Of a stretch of 64,000 nucleotides of DNA, positions 34,681 through 44,800 are shown piece by piece. The position numbers were made by a program, and so were the translations under genes. This stretch comes from Dyella choica (GTDB taxonomy: Bacteria; Pseudomonadota; Gammaproteobacteria; Xanthomonadales; Rhodanobacteraceae). The stretch is taken from the NCBI RefSeq assembly GCF_003977665.1, contig NZ_RYYV01000007.1, forward strand, positions 62,001 to 126,000. The letters are read 5' to 3'. Each line of letters opens with the position of its first letter. Positions within the stretch are counted from its first letter, which is position 1. The notes under the pieces are model-generated. The model was given only the letters and a program-made list of their open reading frames with translations. It was not told the DNA's origin and ran no database searches.

Positions 34681-35221
34681 TGTAACTTGCGTCGTTTGGC
34701 GTAAAGGGCGACCCGCAGGCATGGTCATTTGGACCACGGCGGCAGGCACAAAATAAAGAACGCAGCGTGTCCAGCATTCCGCTACGCAGAGACGGCGCGG
34801 GCACGGTTTCGACCTGGGAGCTATTCGAGAGGTCTCGCGTGATGGCTGGAATCGGGCAGCCATCGTCATTGGGTTGTTCACTGGTATCTTCGAGCCACAC
34901 TCTGAAAGCAGGCACTCACGTGTGTAGTGCCATGTAAATATCTCATCCCTTCATTTGCGTCGTATCGCGTAACGCGTAGCTGGGATGGCAATCCCAGCAT
35001 CAGGATGTCTCACTTGCAAATCCGGTATTGCACCCATGCTTAGGCGCGACCACTACGAGCTAGGAAGGGCATGGCTTTACGTTGCAGTGCACGCCTTGAG
35101 CAAACTTAGGCTTAGTTCCCTTCTGCGCGTGCAAGAAGGGATCCGGCATGGGGGTCTCACATGCAAAGCCGGGATTGTCATCCAAGTACCTACGCGCTAA
35201 CCATCTGGGGATATGGATGAA
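34681..35221. repeat. Gene-free stretch with decayed palindromic repeats
   Basis: Contains a damaged GTAGGCTGGG-type copy (34976-35042, GTAGCTGGGATGGCAATCCC) and a half copy (35149-35192, GCAAAGCCGGGATTGTCATC). The remaining sequence shows no convincing gene; short ORFs here do not look like proteins. Confidence 0.65.
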
Positions 35222-35599
35222 TCAGAACGGTCGACTATCGCCTTCATAGTCAATCATCGCGCCTGTTACTCCATTGCCAGAACACCAAATAATAATTTGT
35301 TCATCCTCTTTGGCCGCCTCTTTAAGCAGATTAAACGTCATCCGCCCGCTTGGGGTATCAAGGCCGTAGCCTGGATCGCTGGGAGCCTCAAGATATCCCA
35401 GTCCATCTTTATCGTGGAAGCCGACCCTGAATTTAGTCTTGTCTGCATTTGTTCCAGCTTCAAGAAAAGTGATGCGGTCTGCCACCCTCGCGCCAATGTC
35501 GGTTCCTACTACGCAAGCCGAGTAAGTAGGTCCCGCGTAGCTATTCAAGCACAGCATCGCAATCGCCATCGCACAGGTAGCCTTTGTCATGCATTTCAT
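35222..35599 (-). CDS. Small secreted two-cysteine protein, member 4 of a tandem family
   Basis: 125 residues from the ATG at 35597-35599 (GCGAGGATC ribosome site). A signal peptide (AMAIAMLCLNSYA) leads to a mature domain of about 100 residues with two cysteines (YSACVVG and IIIWCSGN). The pattern is G-x-DTPSGRMTFNLLKEAAKED followed by EQIIIWC and TGAMIDYEG. It is the most divergent of four neighbours that share a strand, a helix preceding a Cys-ending strand, and a closing strand. The gap of 49 bases after member 3 suggests one transcript. Function unknown; see the finding on B-subunit-like proteins. Confidence 0.7.
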   Translation of the reverse strand: MKCMTKATCAMAIAMLCLNSYAGPTYSACVVGTDIGARVADRITFLEAGTNADKTKFRVGFHDKDGLGYLEAPSDPGYGLDTPSGRMTFNLLKEAAKEDEQIIIWCSGNGVTGAMIDYEGDSRPF

Positions 35600-35648
35600 A
35601 GTTGATCCTCGCCTTTTCAGGACGTAAAGATGAATAGCCACTAGGCCA

Positions 35649-35996
35649 TTAATTAGGTGAAGTGCTTCCGTCCTGAGTAAGCCAAAGGCCATCGATAGAA
35701 GTACCATCACAACGCACTTTGACCGTCGCCCCGGTAGCGTATCCTGCCAAAGCGATGGCAAGCATGGCTTTCCCATACTCAGTTTGCACACCATAACTCG
35801 ATGAAAGATTGGACCAATCACCAGGCTTCTGGCTGCTGAAGTGTATTCTTGGATTGTAGTTCTTATTGTCGTACTGGAGGCCAGTTATATAAATGGGTTT
35901 ACTTTGATCCGGACAGGTCCATCCAGCAAAGGCAAAATCAGAAACGAGAAGTGTGGATAAAGCAACCCATACCACAATGGGTTTTAAGGGCTTCAT
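35649..35996 (-). CDS. Small secreted two-cysteine protein, member 3 of a tandem family
   Basis: 115 residues. Signal peptide IVVWVALSTLLVSDFAFA, then mature GWTCPDQSKPIYITGLQYDN, NYNPRIHFSSQKPGDW, YGKAMLAIALAGYATGATVK, VRCDG, and SIDGLWLTQDGS at the end. Two cysteines probably form a disulfide. The segments PRIHFxSQxPGxW, MLAxALxxYxTG and the closing DGS-P are shared with members 1 and 2. Codon use and base composition are clearly more AT-rich than in the flanking genes. I do not recognise a named Pfam family with certainty. Confidence 0.75.
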   Translation of the reverse strand: MKPLKPIVVWVALSTLLVSDFAFAGWTCPDQSKPIYITGLQYDNKNYNPRIHFSSQKPGDWSNLSSSYGVQTEYGKAMLAIALAGYATGATVKVRCDGTSIDGLWLTQDGSTSPN

Positions 35997-36236
35997 AGGT
36001 ATAATTTCCTGTCGTGACGTTTTTTAAATTTAGGCCCTTTCATCTGCCATGGACGCGTACCCGAGTCATCGATGCAGGACCAAGTTATCGCTTTCTTTTC
36101 AATCAGCCAATGCAATGCTTCGTTGGGGATAAGTTACGTTATCCGATACCACCGCAAGGATAGCCACATCCGTTTTTCAATGAGCGTCATACCAAACTTG
36201 CCAGGTTATGGTAAGTATTCAATGACCGTTCTACCA

Positions 36237-36611
36237 TCAACTAGGTGGCACGCTACCCGAATCGCTCATCCAGATGCTATTCACTGTGGGAGCTCCAGAA
36301 GCCCCAGAATTAATTACACAATCTACCTTGATTTTTCTGCCCGTAACATACGCTGTCAACGCGGTGGCCAGCATTGACTTCGCATAATTGCTTCTAACAC
36401 CATAGTGGTACGCCAAGTAAGTCCAATAGCCTGGTGGTTGGCTTGCAAAGTGAATCCTTGGTTGGTAGTACTTATTGTCGTACCCAACACCTATTACAAC
36501 TTGTTCTTGGTCCTTATTTGGACAGCTCCACTCAGCAAGAGCGTAGTTTGAAAAAAAAACATGGGTTAACACAACCAATATCCACACTTGCTTTTTCTTC
36601 GTGGTATTCAT
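36237..36611 (-). CDS. Small secreted two-cysteine protein, member 2 of a tandem family
   Basis: 124 residues from the ATG at 36609-36611, which has a GGGAG ribosome site. Signal peptide VWILVVLTHVFFSNYALA, then mature EWSCPNKDQEQVVIGVGYDN, YYQPRIHFASQPPGYW, YAKSMLATALTAYVTGRKIK, VDC, and PTVNSIWMSDSGS near the end. The helix-TG-strand portion has the same pattern as the B pentamer subunits of subtilase cytotoxin (SubB) and typhoid toxin (PltB), whose mature chains also begin with EW. That relation is my inference from memory of those families. No A-subunit enzyme gene is next to it. Confidence 0.75.
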   Translation of the reverse strand: MNTTKKKQVWILVVLTHVFFSNYALAEWSCPNKDQEQVVIGVGYDNKYYQPRIHFASQPPGYWTYLAYHYGVRSNYAKSMLATALTAYVTGRKIKVDCVINSGASGAPTVNSIWMSDSGSVPPS

Positions 36612-36678
36612 TTTTTACTCCCGCTGTAACGCTCGTTTTTTCCATTTAGCGCCACTAACAAAACCTGCACTAGCGACA

Positions 36679-36777
36679 CCGTCATTCCGGTGAAGGCCGA
36701 GACGCTTCACAACAGCGAAGCTGGTCAATCCACACTTTGTGTGCGCCATGGATTCCGGCCTCCGCCGGAATGACGGC
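36679..36777. repeat. CGTCATTCC inverted repeat, divergent copy
   Basis: Left arm CCGTCATTCCGGTGAAGGCC, right arm GGCCTCCGCCGGAATGACGG, with a central segment unlike the other copies. It lies between members 1 and 2 of the secreted family. Confidence 0.8.
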
Positions 36778-37172
36778 TTGAGACATCCCCTTGAGACATT
36801 CCTAGTGGCTCTTAGTGATGAAATGGATTCCATTGCCTTTCGCCGCCATGAAAAATCTCCAACGACCTTGCACTTTGAACTCGGTATGCATCGATCAGCG
36901 CATGGCTGTCTAGGCTAGAACACCGTCAGGTTCTGCAGTAACTTACGCGCTTTGAAGCCGTTCGCGTCAATTTACCGATACTGGGTCCACACCACCCATT
37001 TCCGCCGCGTTCCTTGGTCCATTAAATTTTCTATAAGGCTTGTTACGCCAAGGCCCTGCATGGTTGATATGGCCGACATCAATCGCCGCATTTACTTACG
37101 AGTCACTATCGATCGTGTCACTTTGTGCTTCAGCGGCTGATGCGGTGCGATAACTTACACTCGCCCTCCGCC
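36778..37172. other. Gene-free AT-richer stretch
   Basis: No ORF here has protein-like composition, a plausible start and a ribosome site. It separates member 1 of the secreted family from members 2-4. It could hold a promoter for members 2-4, but no good boxes were found. Confidence 0.5.
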
Positions 37173-37565
37173 TCAATTGTCTGGAATACCGCCATCGTCG
37201 GTAATCGTGAAACCTTGAATATCAGCGTAATAATTTCTGCCGTCTGAAGAATTAAAAAAAACACCACATCGTGTCCTGACCTGTGCTTGAGTTGAATACG
37301 CTGTTAATGCAATGGCTAGCATGACCATCCCGCGTGGCGTATCTACACCATGGGCGCTTGATAGCTTCGACCAATCTCCGTATTTCTGGTCGTCAAATTG
37401 AATCCTTGGTTGATAATCAGCCACGCCAAACCCCAGACCGTATACATGTCGACGGCCACCTTCAAAACTATCTTTATTTCGACATTCCCACCCAGCAAAG
37501 GCGTAATCAGACGCGAATAGCGCGCATAACCCGGCGAAAATGGTCGCAGATCTGACAAATATCAT
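37173..37565 (-). CDS. Small secreted two-cysteine protein, member 1 of a tandem family
   Basis: 130 residues from the ATG at 37563-37565 (ACGAGGATT ribosome site; a longer frame to 37625 lacks one). Signal peptide ATIFAGLCALFASDYAFA, then mature GWECRNKDSFEGG, ADYQPRIQFDDQKYGDW, RGMVMLAIALTAYSTQAQVR, TRCG, and the close DIQGFTITDDGGIP. The domain aligns with members 2 and 3 (WxC, QPRIxF, MLAxALTAY, second Cys, D-x-G-x-x-P). It is first in transcription order. Function unknown. Confidence 0.75.
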   Translation of the reverse strand: MIFVRSATIFAGLCALFASDYAFAGWECRNKDSFEGGRRHVYGLGFGVADYQPRIQFDDQKYGDWSKLSSAHGVDTPRGMVMLAIALTAYSTQAQVRTRCGVFFNSSDGRNYYADIQGFTITDDGGIPDN

Positions 37566-38242
37566 TATAAATCCTCGTTTTGTAGCTGACTCTCTTGGGC
37601 TCGATCCCATATTGAATAGGTCCAACTCCTTTGAACTTGAAATGCGCTGACCTGCGCTAACTCAGCCGACATGAAGGGAGATCGTTGCTTCCTTGCCATA
37701 CAGCCGCCTTGATCCCTCGTTGAGTTCAGCCAAGTTACCTGCCAGCTCTGACACTGTGCGTCAGTTCCAGGCCGGATCAAGATAATTTGAACCTGTTACT
37801 CAAATAATTTCGCCTTCGAAGAAATTGTTTCAACGGATTATGGAAAGGTGCATGATGCAGCCAGAGGGGCAAGGCCCTCGTCGTTCGCCGATGCTGGGAT
37901 GCCGATCCCCGCGTCGTCACGATTTAATGTGACGTTGGGAATACATCCGGCCTACAACGACGCTCCGAGCCTGAACGAGCGGAAGAAAGGCATCCAGTCG
38001 ACGGTATTTCCGCGCAAGGAGGCACGCTTGAGAAGGGTTTCGTTTCCATTACCTGTGAGATTCACACAACCCAGCGTTCCATGCCTTCCGGCACGGCCCG
38101 ACTTCAGGCACATTTACCCTTCTGGCCCCCAAGGCATAAAGGTGCCCATGAATGCGCCCTTCTTTTTGCTTGCGCCACGGCCTGCGCGGGATGCCTGCGG
38201 CCGTGGCTTACGCTTGCCTGACGCCCTGATGCGGGTGACGGC
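37566..38242. other. Gene-free region upstream of the first tandem RND gene
   Basis: Contains a strongly decayed GTAGGCTGGG-type repeat near 37886-37955 (GATGCTGGGATGCCGATCCC). At 38079-38116 it holds a 38-base block starting CCATGCCTTCCGGCACGGCC that recurs upstream of the second RND gene. The frame running across it on the plus strand (37848-38246) is not protein-like. Confidence 0.6.
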
Positions 38243-41200
38243 ATGAATATCTTTGCGCCGATCGTGCGCCGGCCCATCGGCACCTCGCTGCTGGCGATCG
38301 GGCTGGTGCTGGCGGGTTTCTGCGCCTATCTGATGCTGGGCGTCGCGGCGCTGCCCACGCTCGATTTTCCCGGCGTGTTCGTGACCGTCGCCCAGCCAGG
38401 CGCCAGTGCGCAGACAATGGCCAACACGGTGCTGGCGCCATTGGAGCGCCACCTGGGCCGCATCCCGGGCGTGCAGGAGATGTACGGCAACGCCAACCAG
38501 GGCAGCGCCACGGTGATGGTGCGCTTCGATTTCGGACGTAACGTCGACAAGATCGCCACAGACGTACAGACCGCGATCAACGCCGCCCAGCCCGACCTGC
38601 CCACATCGCTGCCGAGCCCGCCGCAGTACTTCAAGTTCGACACCTCGCAGATTCCCATCCTGCACGTGGCGCTGACCTCCAGCAGCATGCCGCCGGACAA
38701 GCTCTACGATCTCACTGATACCCTGATCAGCCCGGCCCTTTCGCAAGTTCCGGGGGTGGCGCGCGTGCAATTGTTCGGCGGCACGCCGCACGCGGTACGG
38801 GTGGATGTGAACATCGCCGCGCTGTCCGCCAAGGGGCTGACCGCTAACGACATACGCAATACGCTGCGCGCCGCCAATGTCACCTCGCCGCAGGGCATTC
38901 TGAGCGACGGCCGGACGCAAATGACGGTGACAGCCACTGATGCGCTGCACACGCCGGACGATTTCGCCAGGCTGGTGATTGCCAACCATAAGGGCGTGCC
39001 GGTGTATCTGTCCGATGTGGCTGCCGTCGGCGGTGGCGAACAGGACAAATACCAGGCCGCCTGGTTCAACGGCACACGCACCGTGGGTCTGGAGATCAAC
39101 AAGCGGCCGGAAGCCAATGCCGTCGCCACCGCCGAAGCGATCCGCGCCAAGCTGCCTGAACTGCGCCGGCTGTTGCCGGCCGACGTCCAGTTGACGCCGA
39201 TCTTCGACTTCACCGAAAGCACCAAGGGCGCGCTGCACGAAGTGGAGGTGGCGCTGCTGATCAGTATCGTGCTGGTGTCGCTGGTAATGCTGGTGTTCCT
39301 GCGCCGGCTGCGCCCCACCCTGATCGCCGCGCTCAGCGTGCCGCTGTCGTTGGCCGGCGCCTTCGTGGTGATGTGGTCGCTGGGCTACACGCTCAATACG
39401 CTTTCGCTGGTGGCGTTGGTGTTGTGTATCGGTTTCGTGGTGGACGACGCCATCGTGGTGATCGAGAACATCTTCCGCCACATGGAGCATGGCGAGGCGC
39501 CGCTGGAGGCCTCGCTGCGCGGTGTGAGCGAGATCGGTTTCACGGTGATCTCGATCACCTTGTCGCTGATCGCGGTGTTCGCGCCGCTGCTGTTCGGCAA
39601 CAACATGCTGATCATGCTGCTGCGCGAATTTTCGGTCACGCTCACGGCGGCCGTGGTGATTTCCGCGATCGTGTCGTTGACGCTCACGCCCGCGCTGTGC
39701 GGCCGTTTCCTGCAACCGGAAGCCGCCTTGAGCGCAGCGCCGTCGCGTATCGAACTAGCCTTGCAGCGTTTCGATCGCTGGCTGCACAGCCATTACGAAC
39801 AGGCCCTGGACTGGGCCATGCGGCATCGCCGGCTGATGCGCTGGCAGCCGCTCACCTTGCTCCTTCTTACCGCGTTGCTCGGTTTTGTCACGGCGAAAAC
39901 CGCGGGCGCGACTTTCATGCCGGACCAGGATACCGGCCAGCTCGCCGTCATGCTGCGCGCCGATGCCAACATCTCACCTACGATGCTTGCCGCACGCGTG
40001 CAACAAGCCAACAAGGTTCTGCAGGACGACCCTGCCACCCTCGACGTGCTGACCATTCTGGGTGCCGAGAACAATGGCGGCGGCGCCGTGGGCAATGCCG
40101 CGTCGATGTATGCGGATCTCAAGCCGCGCGGCAACGGTCCGGGCCAGCGCATGGAAGACATCAAGCAGGTGATCGAACGGCTGCAGAAGAAGTTCGAGCC
40201 GCTCGCCGGCCTGAAGGTGACGTTCAATCCGATCCAGTTCTTCAACGGCGGCGGCGCCGGCGACAACGCGGGGCAATACGAATTCCAGATCCTCGATACC
40301 AGCGGCGGCCAGGACCTGCAGCCGGTCACGTTGCAGATGGTGCGCAAGCTGCGCAGCATTCCCGAGCTCACCGACGTGAGCAGCAATTTCGACCTGGTGG
40401 GCAAGCAGCAGCAGATCACGATCGACCGCGAGAAGGCCGGCCGGCTGCTGGTCAATCTCGGCGACATCGATTCGGTGCTGCTCAATTCGTTCGGCCAGAA
40501 CCAGGTCTCGGTGATTTATTCGGACATCAACCAGTACCGCGTGGTGCTGACTTCCTCCAGCTCCGAGTCGATGAGCGCCGCAGCGCTGCTCAACCTGTAT
40601 ATCCGCAACAGCAAGGGCCAGATGATTCCGCTGTCCGCGTTGGCCACGATTCTGCCGGACATGAGCCCGCTCGGCATCCGCCACCACGACCAGCAACAGG
40701 TCTCCACCATCAACTACAACCTCAAGCCCAAGGTGCAGCAAAACGAGGGCATCGAACTGGTAAAGCAGGCGTCGCTCGCGATACACATGCCGCCGGGGGC
40801 GCGGCTGGATTTCACCGGCGCCAACCAGCGATTGCAGGAGGCGCAATCGAATGGCGGCATTCTGCTGCTCGCGGCTATCGTTGCCATGTACATTGTGCTG
40901 GGCATCCTATACGAGAGCCTGGGCCATCCGCTGACCATTCTGTCCACCCTGCCGGCGGCGGGCATGGGTGCGTTCCTGGCCATGCTGGTCACCCACACGC
41001 CGCTGTCACTGATGGCGATCATCGCGGTGCTGATGTTGATCGGCATCGTGAAGAAGAACGCGATCCTGATGGTGGACTTCGCCCTGGTGGCACAACGCGA
41101 ACGTGGCCTGGCGCCGCCGGACGCGATTCGCCAGGCGGCCTTGGTACGATTCCGCCCCATCACCATGACCACGCTGGTGGCAATGGGCGCGGCGTTGCCG

Positions 41201-41425
41201 CTGGCGATCGGCTTCGGCATCGGCTCGGAGATGCGCCAGCCGCTGGGCATCGCGATCGTTGGCGGATTGCTGGTATCGCAGTTGCTGACGCTGCTGAGTA
41301 CGCCTGCCATTTATTTGTGGTCGTATGACTATGGCCTGCGCAAGGCGGCGCGCAAGGAGCGGCGCGCGGAGAAGCGGCGGCTGCGCGAATTGGGGTCGCA
41401 GTCGCCGGCGATCGAGGTTGAGTGA
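38243..41425 (+). CDS. RND multidrug efflux permease (MdtB/MdtC-like), first of a tandem pair
   Basis: 1060 residues. TM1 IGTSLLAIGLVLAGFCAYL, the porter domain, TM4 with the proton-relay pair in GFVVDDAIVVIENIFRHME, and TM10-12 with GIVKKNAILMVDFALVAQRE and FRPITMTTLVAMGAALPLA. All are typical of the HAE1 pumps MdtB/MdtC. Unusually, no adaptor or outer-membrane factor gene is adjacent, so it must borrow partners (for example from the operons at 2.4-8.3 kb) or be expressed with distant genes. It is a clear paralogue of the gene at 41823. Confidence 0.92.
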   Translation: MNIFAPIVRRPIGTSLLAIGLVLAGFCAYLMLGVAALPTLDFPGVFVTVAQPGASAQTMANTVLAPLERHLGRIPGVQEMYGNANQGSATVMVRFDFGRNVDKIATDVQTAINAAQPDLPTSLPSPPQYFKFDTSQIPILHVALTSSSMPPDKLYDLTDTLISPALSQVPGVARVQLFGGTPHAVRVDVNIAALSAKGLTANDIRNTLRAANVTSPQGILSDGRTQMTVTATDALHTPDDFARLVIANHKGVPVYLSDVAAVGGGEQDKYQAAWFNGTRTVGLEINKRPEANAVATAEAIRAKLPELRRLLPADVQLTPIFDFTESTKGALHEVEVALLISIVLVSLVMLVFLRRLRPTLIAALSVPLSLAGAFVVMWSLGYTLNTLSLVALVLCIGFVVDDAIVVIENIFRHMEHGEAPLEASLRGVSEIGFTVISITLSLIAVFAPLLFGNNMLIMLLREFSVTLTAAVVISAIVSLTLTPALCGRFLQPEAALSAAPSRIELALQRFDRWLHSHYEQALDWAMRHRRLMRWQPLTLLLLTALLGFVTAKTAGATFMPDQDTGQLAVMLRADANISPTMLAARVQQANKVLQDDPATLDVLTILGAENNGGGAVGNAASMYADLKPRGNGPGQRMEDIKQVIERLQKKFEPLAGLKVTFNPIQFFNGGGAGDNAGQYEFQILDTSGGQDLQPVTLQMVRKLRSIPELTDVSSNFDLVGKQQQITIDREKAGRLLVNLGDIDSVLLNSFGQNQVSVIYSDINQYRVVLTSSSSESMSAAALLNLYIRNSKGQMIPLSALATILPDMSPLGIRHHDQQQVSTINYNLKPKVQQNEGIELVKQASLAIHMPPGARLDFTGANQRLQEAQSNGGILLLAAIVAMYIVLGILYESLGHPLTILSTLPAAGMGAFLAMLVTHTPLSLMAIIAVLMLIGIVKKNAILMVDFALVAQRERGLAPPDAIRQAALVRFRPITMTTLVAMGAALPLAIGFGIGSEMRQPLGIAIVGGLLVSQLLTLLSTPAIYLWSYDYGLRKAARKERRAEKRRLRELGSQSPAIEVE

Positions 41426-41453
41426 CGAGGCAAGCGCACCAGTCTTGCCTCAT

Positions 41454-41573
41454 CGTCATTCCGGCGCAGGCCGGAATCCAGTTTCAATACGCCGTGCGAA
41501 GCACTCAGAGCCCGGTTTTGTGTCCTGCGGACGCATATTGAGACTGGATTCCGGCCTGCGCCGGAATGACGGC
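41454..41573. repeat. CGTCATTCC inverted repeat between the RND genes
   Basis: Left arm CGTCATTCCGGCGCAGGCCG, right arm CGGCCTGCGCCGGAATGACG, with inner complementary arms (CCAGTTTCAATACG / CATATTGAGACTGG). One long hairpin of about 120 bases. Confidence 0.92.
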
Positions 41574-41589
41574 GGGGTCTAGCGGCGGC

Positions 41590-41657
41590 GTAGGCTGGGA
41601 CGGCAATCCCAGCGTGCGTGAGCCATAAGGAAGGCGGGGATCGTCATCCCAGCTACC
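41590..41657. repeat. GTAGGCTGGG-type palindromic repeat
   Basis: Starts GTAGGCTGGGACGGCAATCC and ends GATCGTCATCCCAGCTAC, directly after the CGTCATTCC repeat. Confidence 0.88.
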
Positions 41658-41674
41658 GTCTGCCAAAAGGCTTG

Positions 41675-41712
41675 CCATGCCTTCCGGCACGGCCCTACTT
41701 CAAGCACATTTG
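41675..41712 (+). repeat. Block duplicated upstream of both tandem RND genes
   Basis: CCATGCCTTCCGGCACGGCC, followed by a CTACTTCAAGCACATTTG tail, matches 38079-38116 at about 35 of 38 positions. It lies 111 bases before its gene here and 127 bases before the other, so it looks like a retained part of an ancestral upstream region. Confidence 0.75.
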
Positions 41713-41822
41713 CACGATGACGCATCAGTGTATGAAATAGGCATGGATACCTATCATTCGCACCATAGCCGTTCACGCGGCTTGTACATGGACGTCTCGT
41801 GCGCACGGATACAGACGCCGGC

Positions 41823-44800
41823 ATGAACCTGTTCGAGCCGATCATCCGTCGTCCCATCGGCACGTCGCTGCTGGCGATCGGGCTGGTGCTGGCGGGCTTT
41901 TGCGCCTACCTGGTGCTGGGCATCGCTGCCTTCCCGTCCCTGCAATTCCCTGCCGTGGCAGTGACTGCCTTTTTCCCCGGCGCCAGCGCGCAGACAGTGG
42001 CTTCGACCGTGACAGCGCCACTGGAACGCCAGCTTGCGCGCATCCCCGGCATCCAGCGCATGACCTCGGACTCGAATGCGGGCGGGATGCTGATCCAGAT
42101 CCAGTTCGAGATGTCGCGCAGCGCGGACCAGGCGGCCCGCGACGTGCAGGCCGCCCTCAATGCGGCCGGTCCGGACCTGCCGCCGGAGATGGCGCTGTTC
42201 CCACCGCAATACTTCAAGGCGGATACGTCGCAGATTCCTGTGCTGCTGATCGCGATGACGTCCACCAGCATGCCGCCGGACAAGCTCTACGATCTGGCCG
42301 ATACGCTGATGCGCCCTGCGGTGGCGCAGATCACCGGTGTGGCGCAGGCGCAGTTGATCGGCGGCTCGCCGCATGCAGTGCGGGTGTCGTTGAATGGCGC
42401 GGCGCTGACCGCCAAAGGCCTGACCGCGAATGATGTTTCCAACGCACTGCGCGCGGCCAACGTCGCCTCGCCACAAGGCGTGCTCAGCGACGGCATGACG
42501 CAAATGACCGTGTCGGCCAATGACGGCCTGCGCACAGCTCAAGATTTCGCAGCGCTGGTCATAGCCAACCGGAATGGCGTTCCCGTGCGCCTGTCGGACG
42601 TGGCCTCCATCAGCAACGGTCAGGCGGACTCCACCCAGGCAGCCTGGTTCAACCATCAACCTGCCGCGATCATGCAGGTGATGAAGCGCCCCGAGGCGAA
42701 CTCGGTACAAGTGGTGCAGGAGATCAACGCCACGCTGCCGAAGCTGCGAAGGCTGGTGCCGGCCGACGTGCAGGTCACGCCGATCTTCGATCTAACCAAA
42801 TCCACCAAGTCCGCCTTGCACGAAGTGGAAGTGGCCCTGCTGCTCAGCATCGTGATGGTGGCGCTGGTGATGCTGCTATTTCTACGTCGCCTGCGTCCCA
42901 CCATCATTGCGATGTTCAGCGTACCGCTGTCGTTGGCGGGCGCCTTTGTGCTGATGTACTCGCTCGGTTTCACGCTCAACATGCTGTCGCTGATCGCCCT
43001 GGTGTTGTGCGTCGGCTTCGTGGTGGACGACGCCATCGTAGTGATCGAAAACATCTTTCGCCACATGGAGCAGGGCGCCAAGCCGCTGGACGCCGCGCTG
43101 ACCGGTGTACGCGAGATCGGCTTCACGGTGATCTCGATCACGCTGTCGCTGGTGGCCGTGTTCGCGCCGATGGTGTTCGGCAACAACCAGATGGTCATGC
43201 TGATGCGCGAATTCTCGGTGACGCTGATCGCCACCATCGTGATTTCCGCCGCAGTGTCGCTGACCCTAACGCCTGCGCTGTGTGGCCGCTATTTGATAGA
43301 AGAAACGGGTACGCGGTCGGCACCCGGCAAACTTGAAGCGGCCGTGGAACGCCTGGATCGCTGGTTGCTCGGCATTTATCGGCGTGCCTTGGACTGGGCC
43401 ATGCATCACCGGCGCATGATGCGCTGGCAGCCGCTGATTTTGTTGGTGCTGACGTTTGGCCTGGCGGTGGCGGTGGCGAAGACCGCCGGCGGCGCGCTGA
43501 TGCCGGAGGGTGATACCGGCATGCTGCAGGCCAACGTGGTGGCTGACGCGAACATTTCCCCCGAGCTGCTCGCCCAACGCACGCAGGCCGTGGAAGCCGT
43601 GATGCTGGCCGATCCGGCCGTGCTTGACGTGGGCTCCTTTCTGGGCGGCAACAACACCAACGGCGCGGTCGGCAACGAGGCGACGTTCTTCATCGACCTC
43701 AAGCCGCAGGGTGACGGGCCAGGACAACGCCGCGACCCTGCAGACAAGGTGATCAAACGGCTCAACGAGCAATACAAAAAGCTGACCGACGTGAACGTCG
43801 CGGTCACCAGCCTGGGCTTTTTCACCGACAGCGGCGGCAGCGAGGCGAAAGGAAAATACGCCTTCGCACTTACCAGCACCACCAGCCAACCCCTGCAGCA
43901 ACCCACTCTGCGGATGGCGCAGATGATGCGCAAGATGAAGCAATTCAAGGACGTCAGCACCACCTTCGACAGCATCGGCAAGCAACAATTGCTTGAGATC
44001 GACCGCAATGCAGCCGCACGATTGCAGGTGAGCATCGGACAGATCGACCAGGCCCTGGCCGATGCCTTCGGACAGACACCGGCGTCGGTGATCTACTCCG
44101 ACATCAACCAGTACCAGGTGATCCTGATCGCCGACAACGCCCATTCGCTCAGCCCCGCCACGCTGCTCAACGTATACGTGCGCAATGACCGCAACAAGAT
44201 GGTGCCATTGTCGGCCCTGGCGCGCATCCGTCCACGGATCGAGCCTATCGACGTGCAGCACTACAACCAGCTGGAATCGGCAACGATCAATTACAACCTG
44301 GCCGAAGGCATCAGCCAGACCGACGGCCTGAAGTACATCGACCAGGCCATGTTCGCCGCACAACTGCCGCCCGGCGTGGTCAAGCAATACACCGGCGACA
44401 ACGAGAAGCTGGTGGAGGCGGCCACCAACGCGGCGATCCTGTTCCTGGCCGTGATCCTGGCGATGTATATAGTGCTGGGCATCCTCTACGAAAGCCTGAT
44501 CCATCCGCTGACCATTCTTTCGACCCTGCCCGCCGCCGGCATGGGCGCCTTTTTGGCCATGCTGATCACCCATACGCAAGTCAGCACGATGTCGGTGATC
44601 GCCGTGCTGATGCTGATCGGCATCGTGAAGAAGAATGCGATCCTGATGGTGGACTTTGCACTGGTCGCCGAGCGCGAAGGCGGCCTCACACCGCCGGAGG
44701 CGATCCGCGAAGCCGCGCTGGTACGTTTTCGCCCCATCACCATGACTACGCTGGTAGCGATGGGCGCGGCGTTGCCCTTGGCCATTGGCTTCGGTATCGG

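Noticed and set aside
34681-34915. Continuation of the IS3 transposase frame
   Set aside because: The similarity stops abruptly near 34680; upstream residues (Cys/Pro-rich) do not fit the integrase domain.
37848-38246. Plus-strand ORF before the first RND gene
   Set aside because: Crosses a decayed repeat, has odd composition, and overlaps the RND start without a ribosome site.
38114-39715. Minus-strand ORF of 533 codons
   Set aside because: Antisense shadow of the first RND gene, rich in Arg/His/Gln with no recognisable domain.
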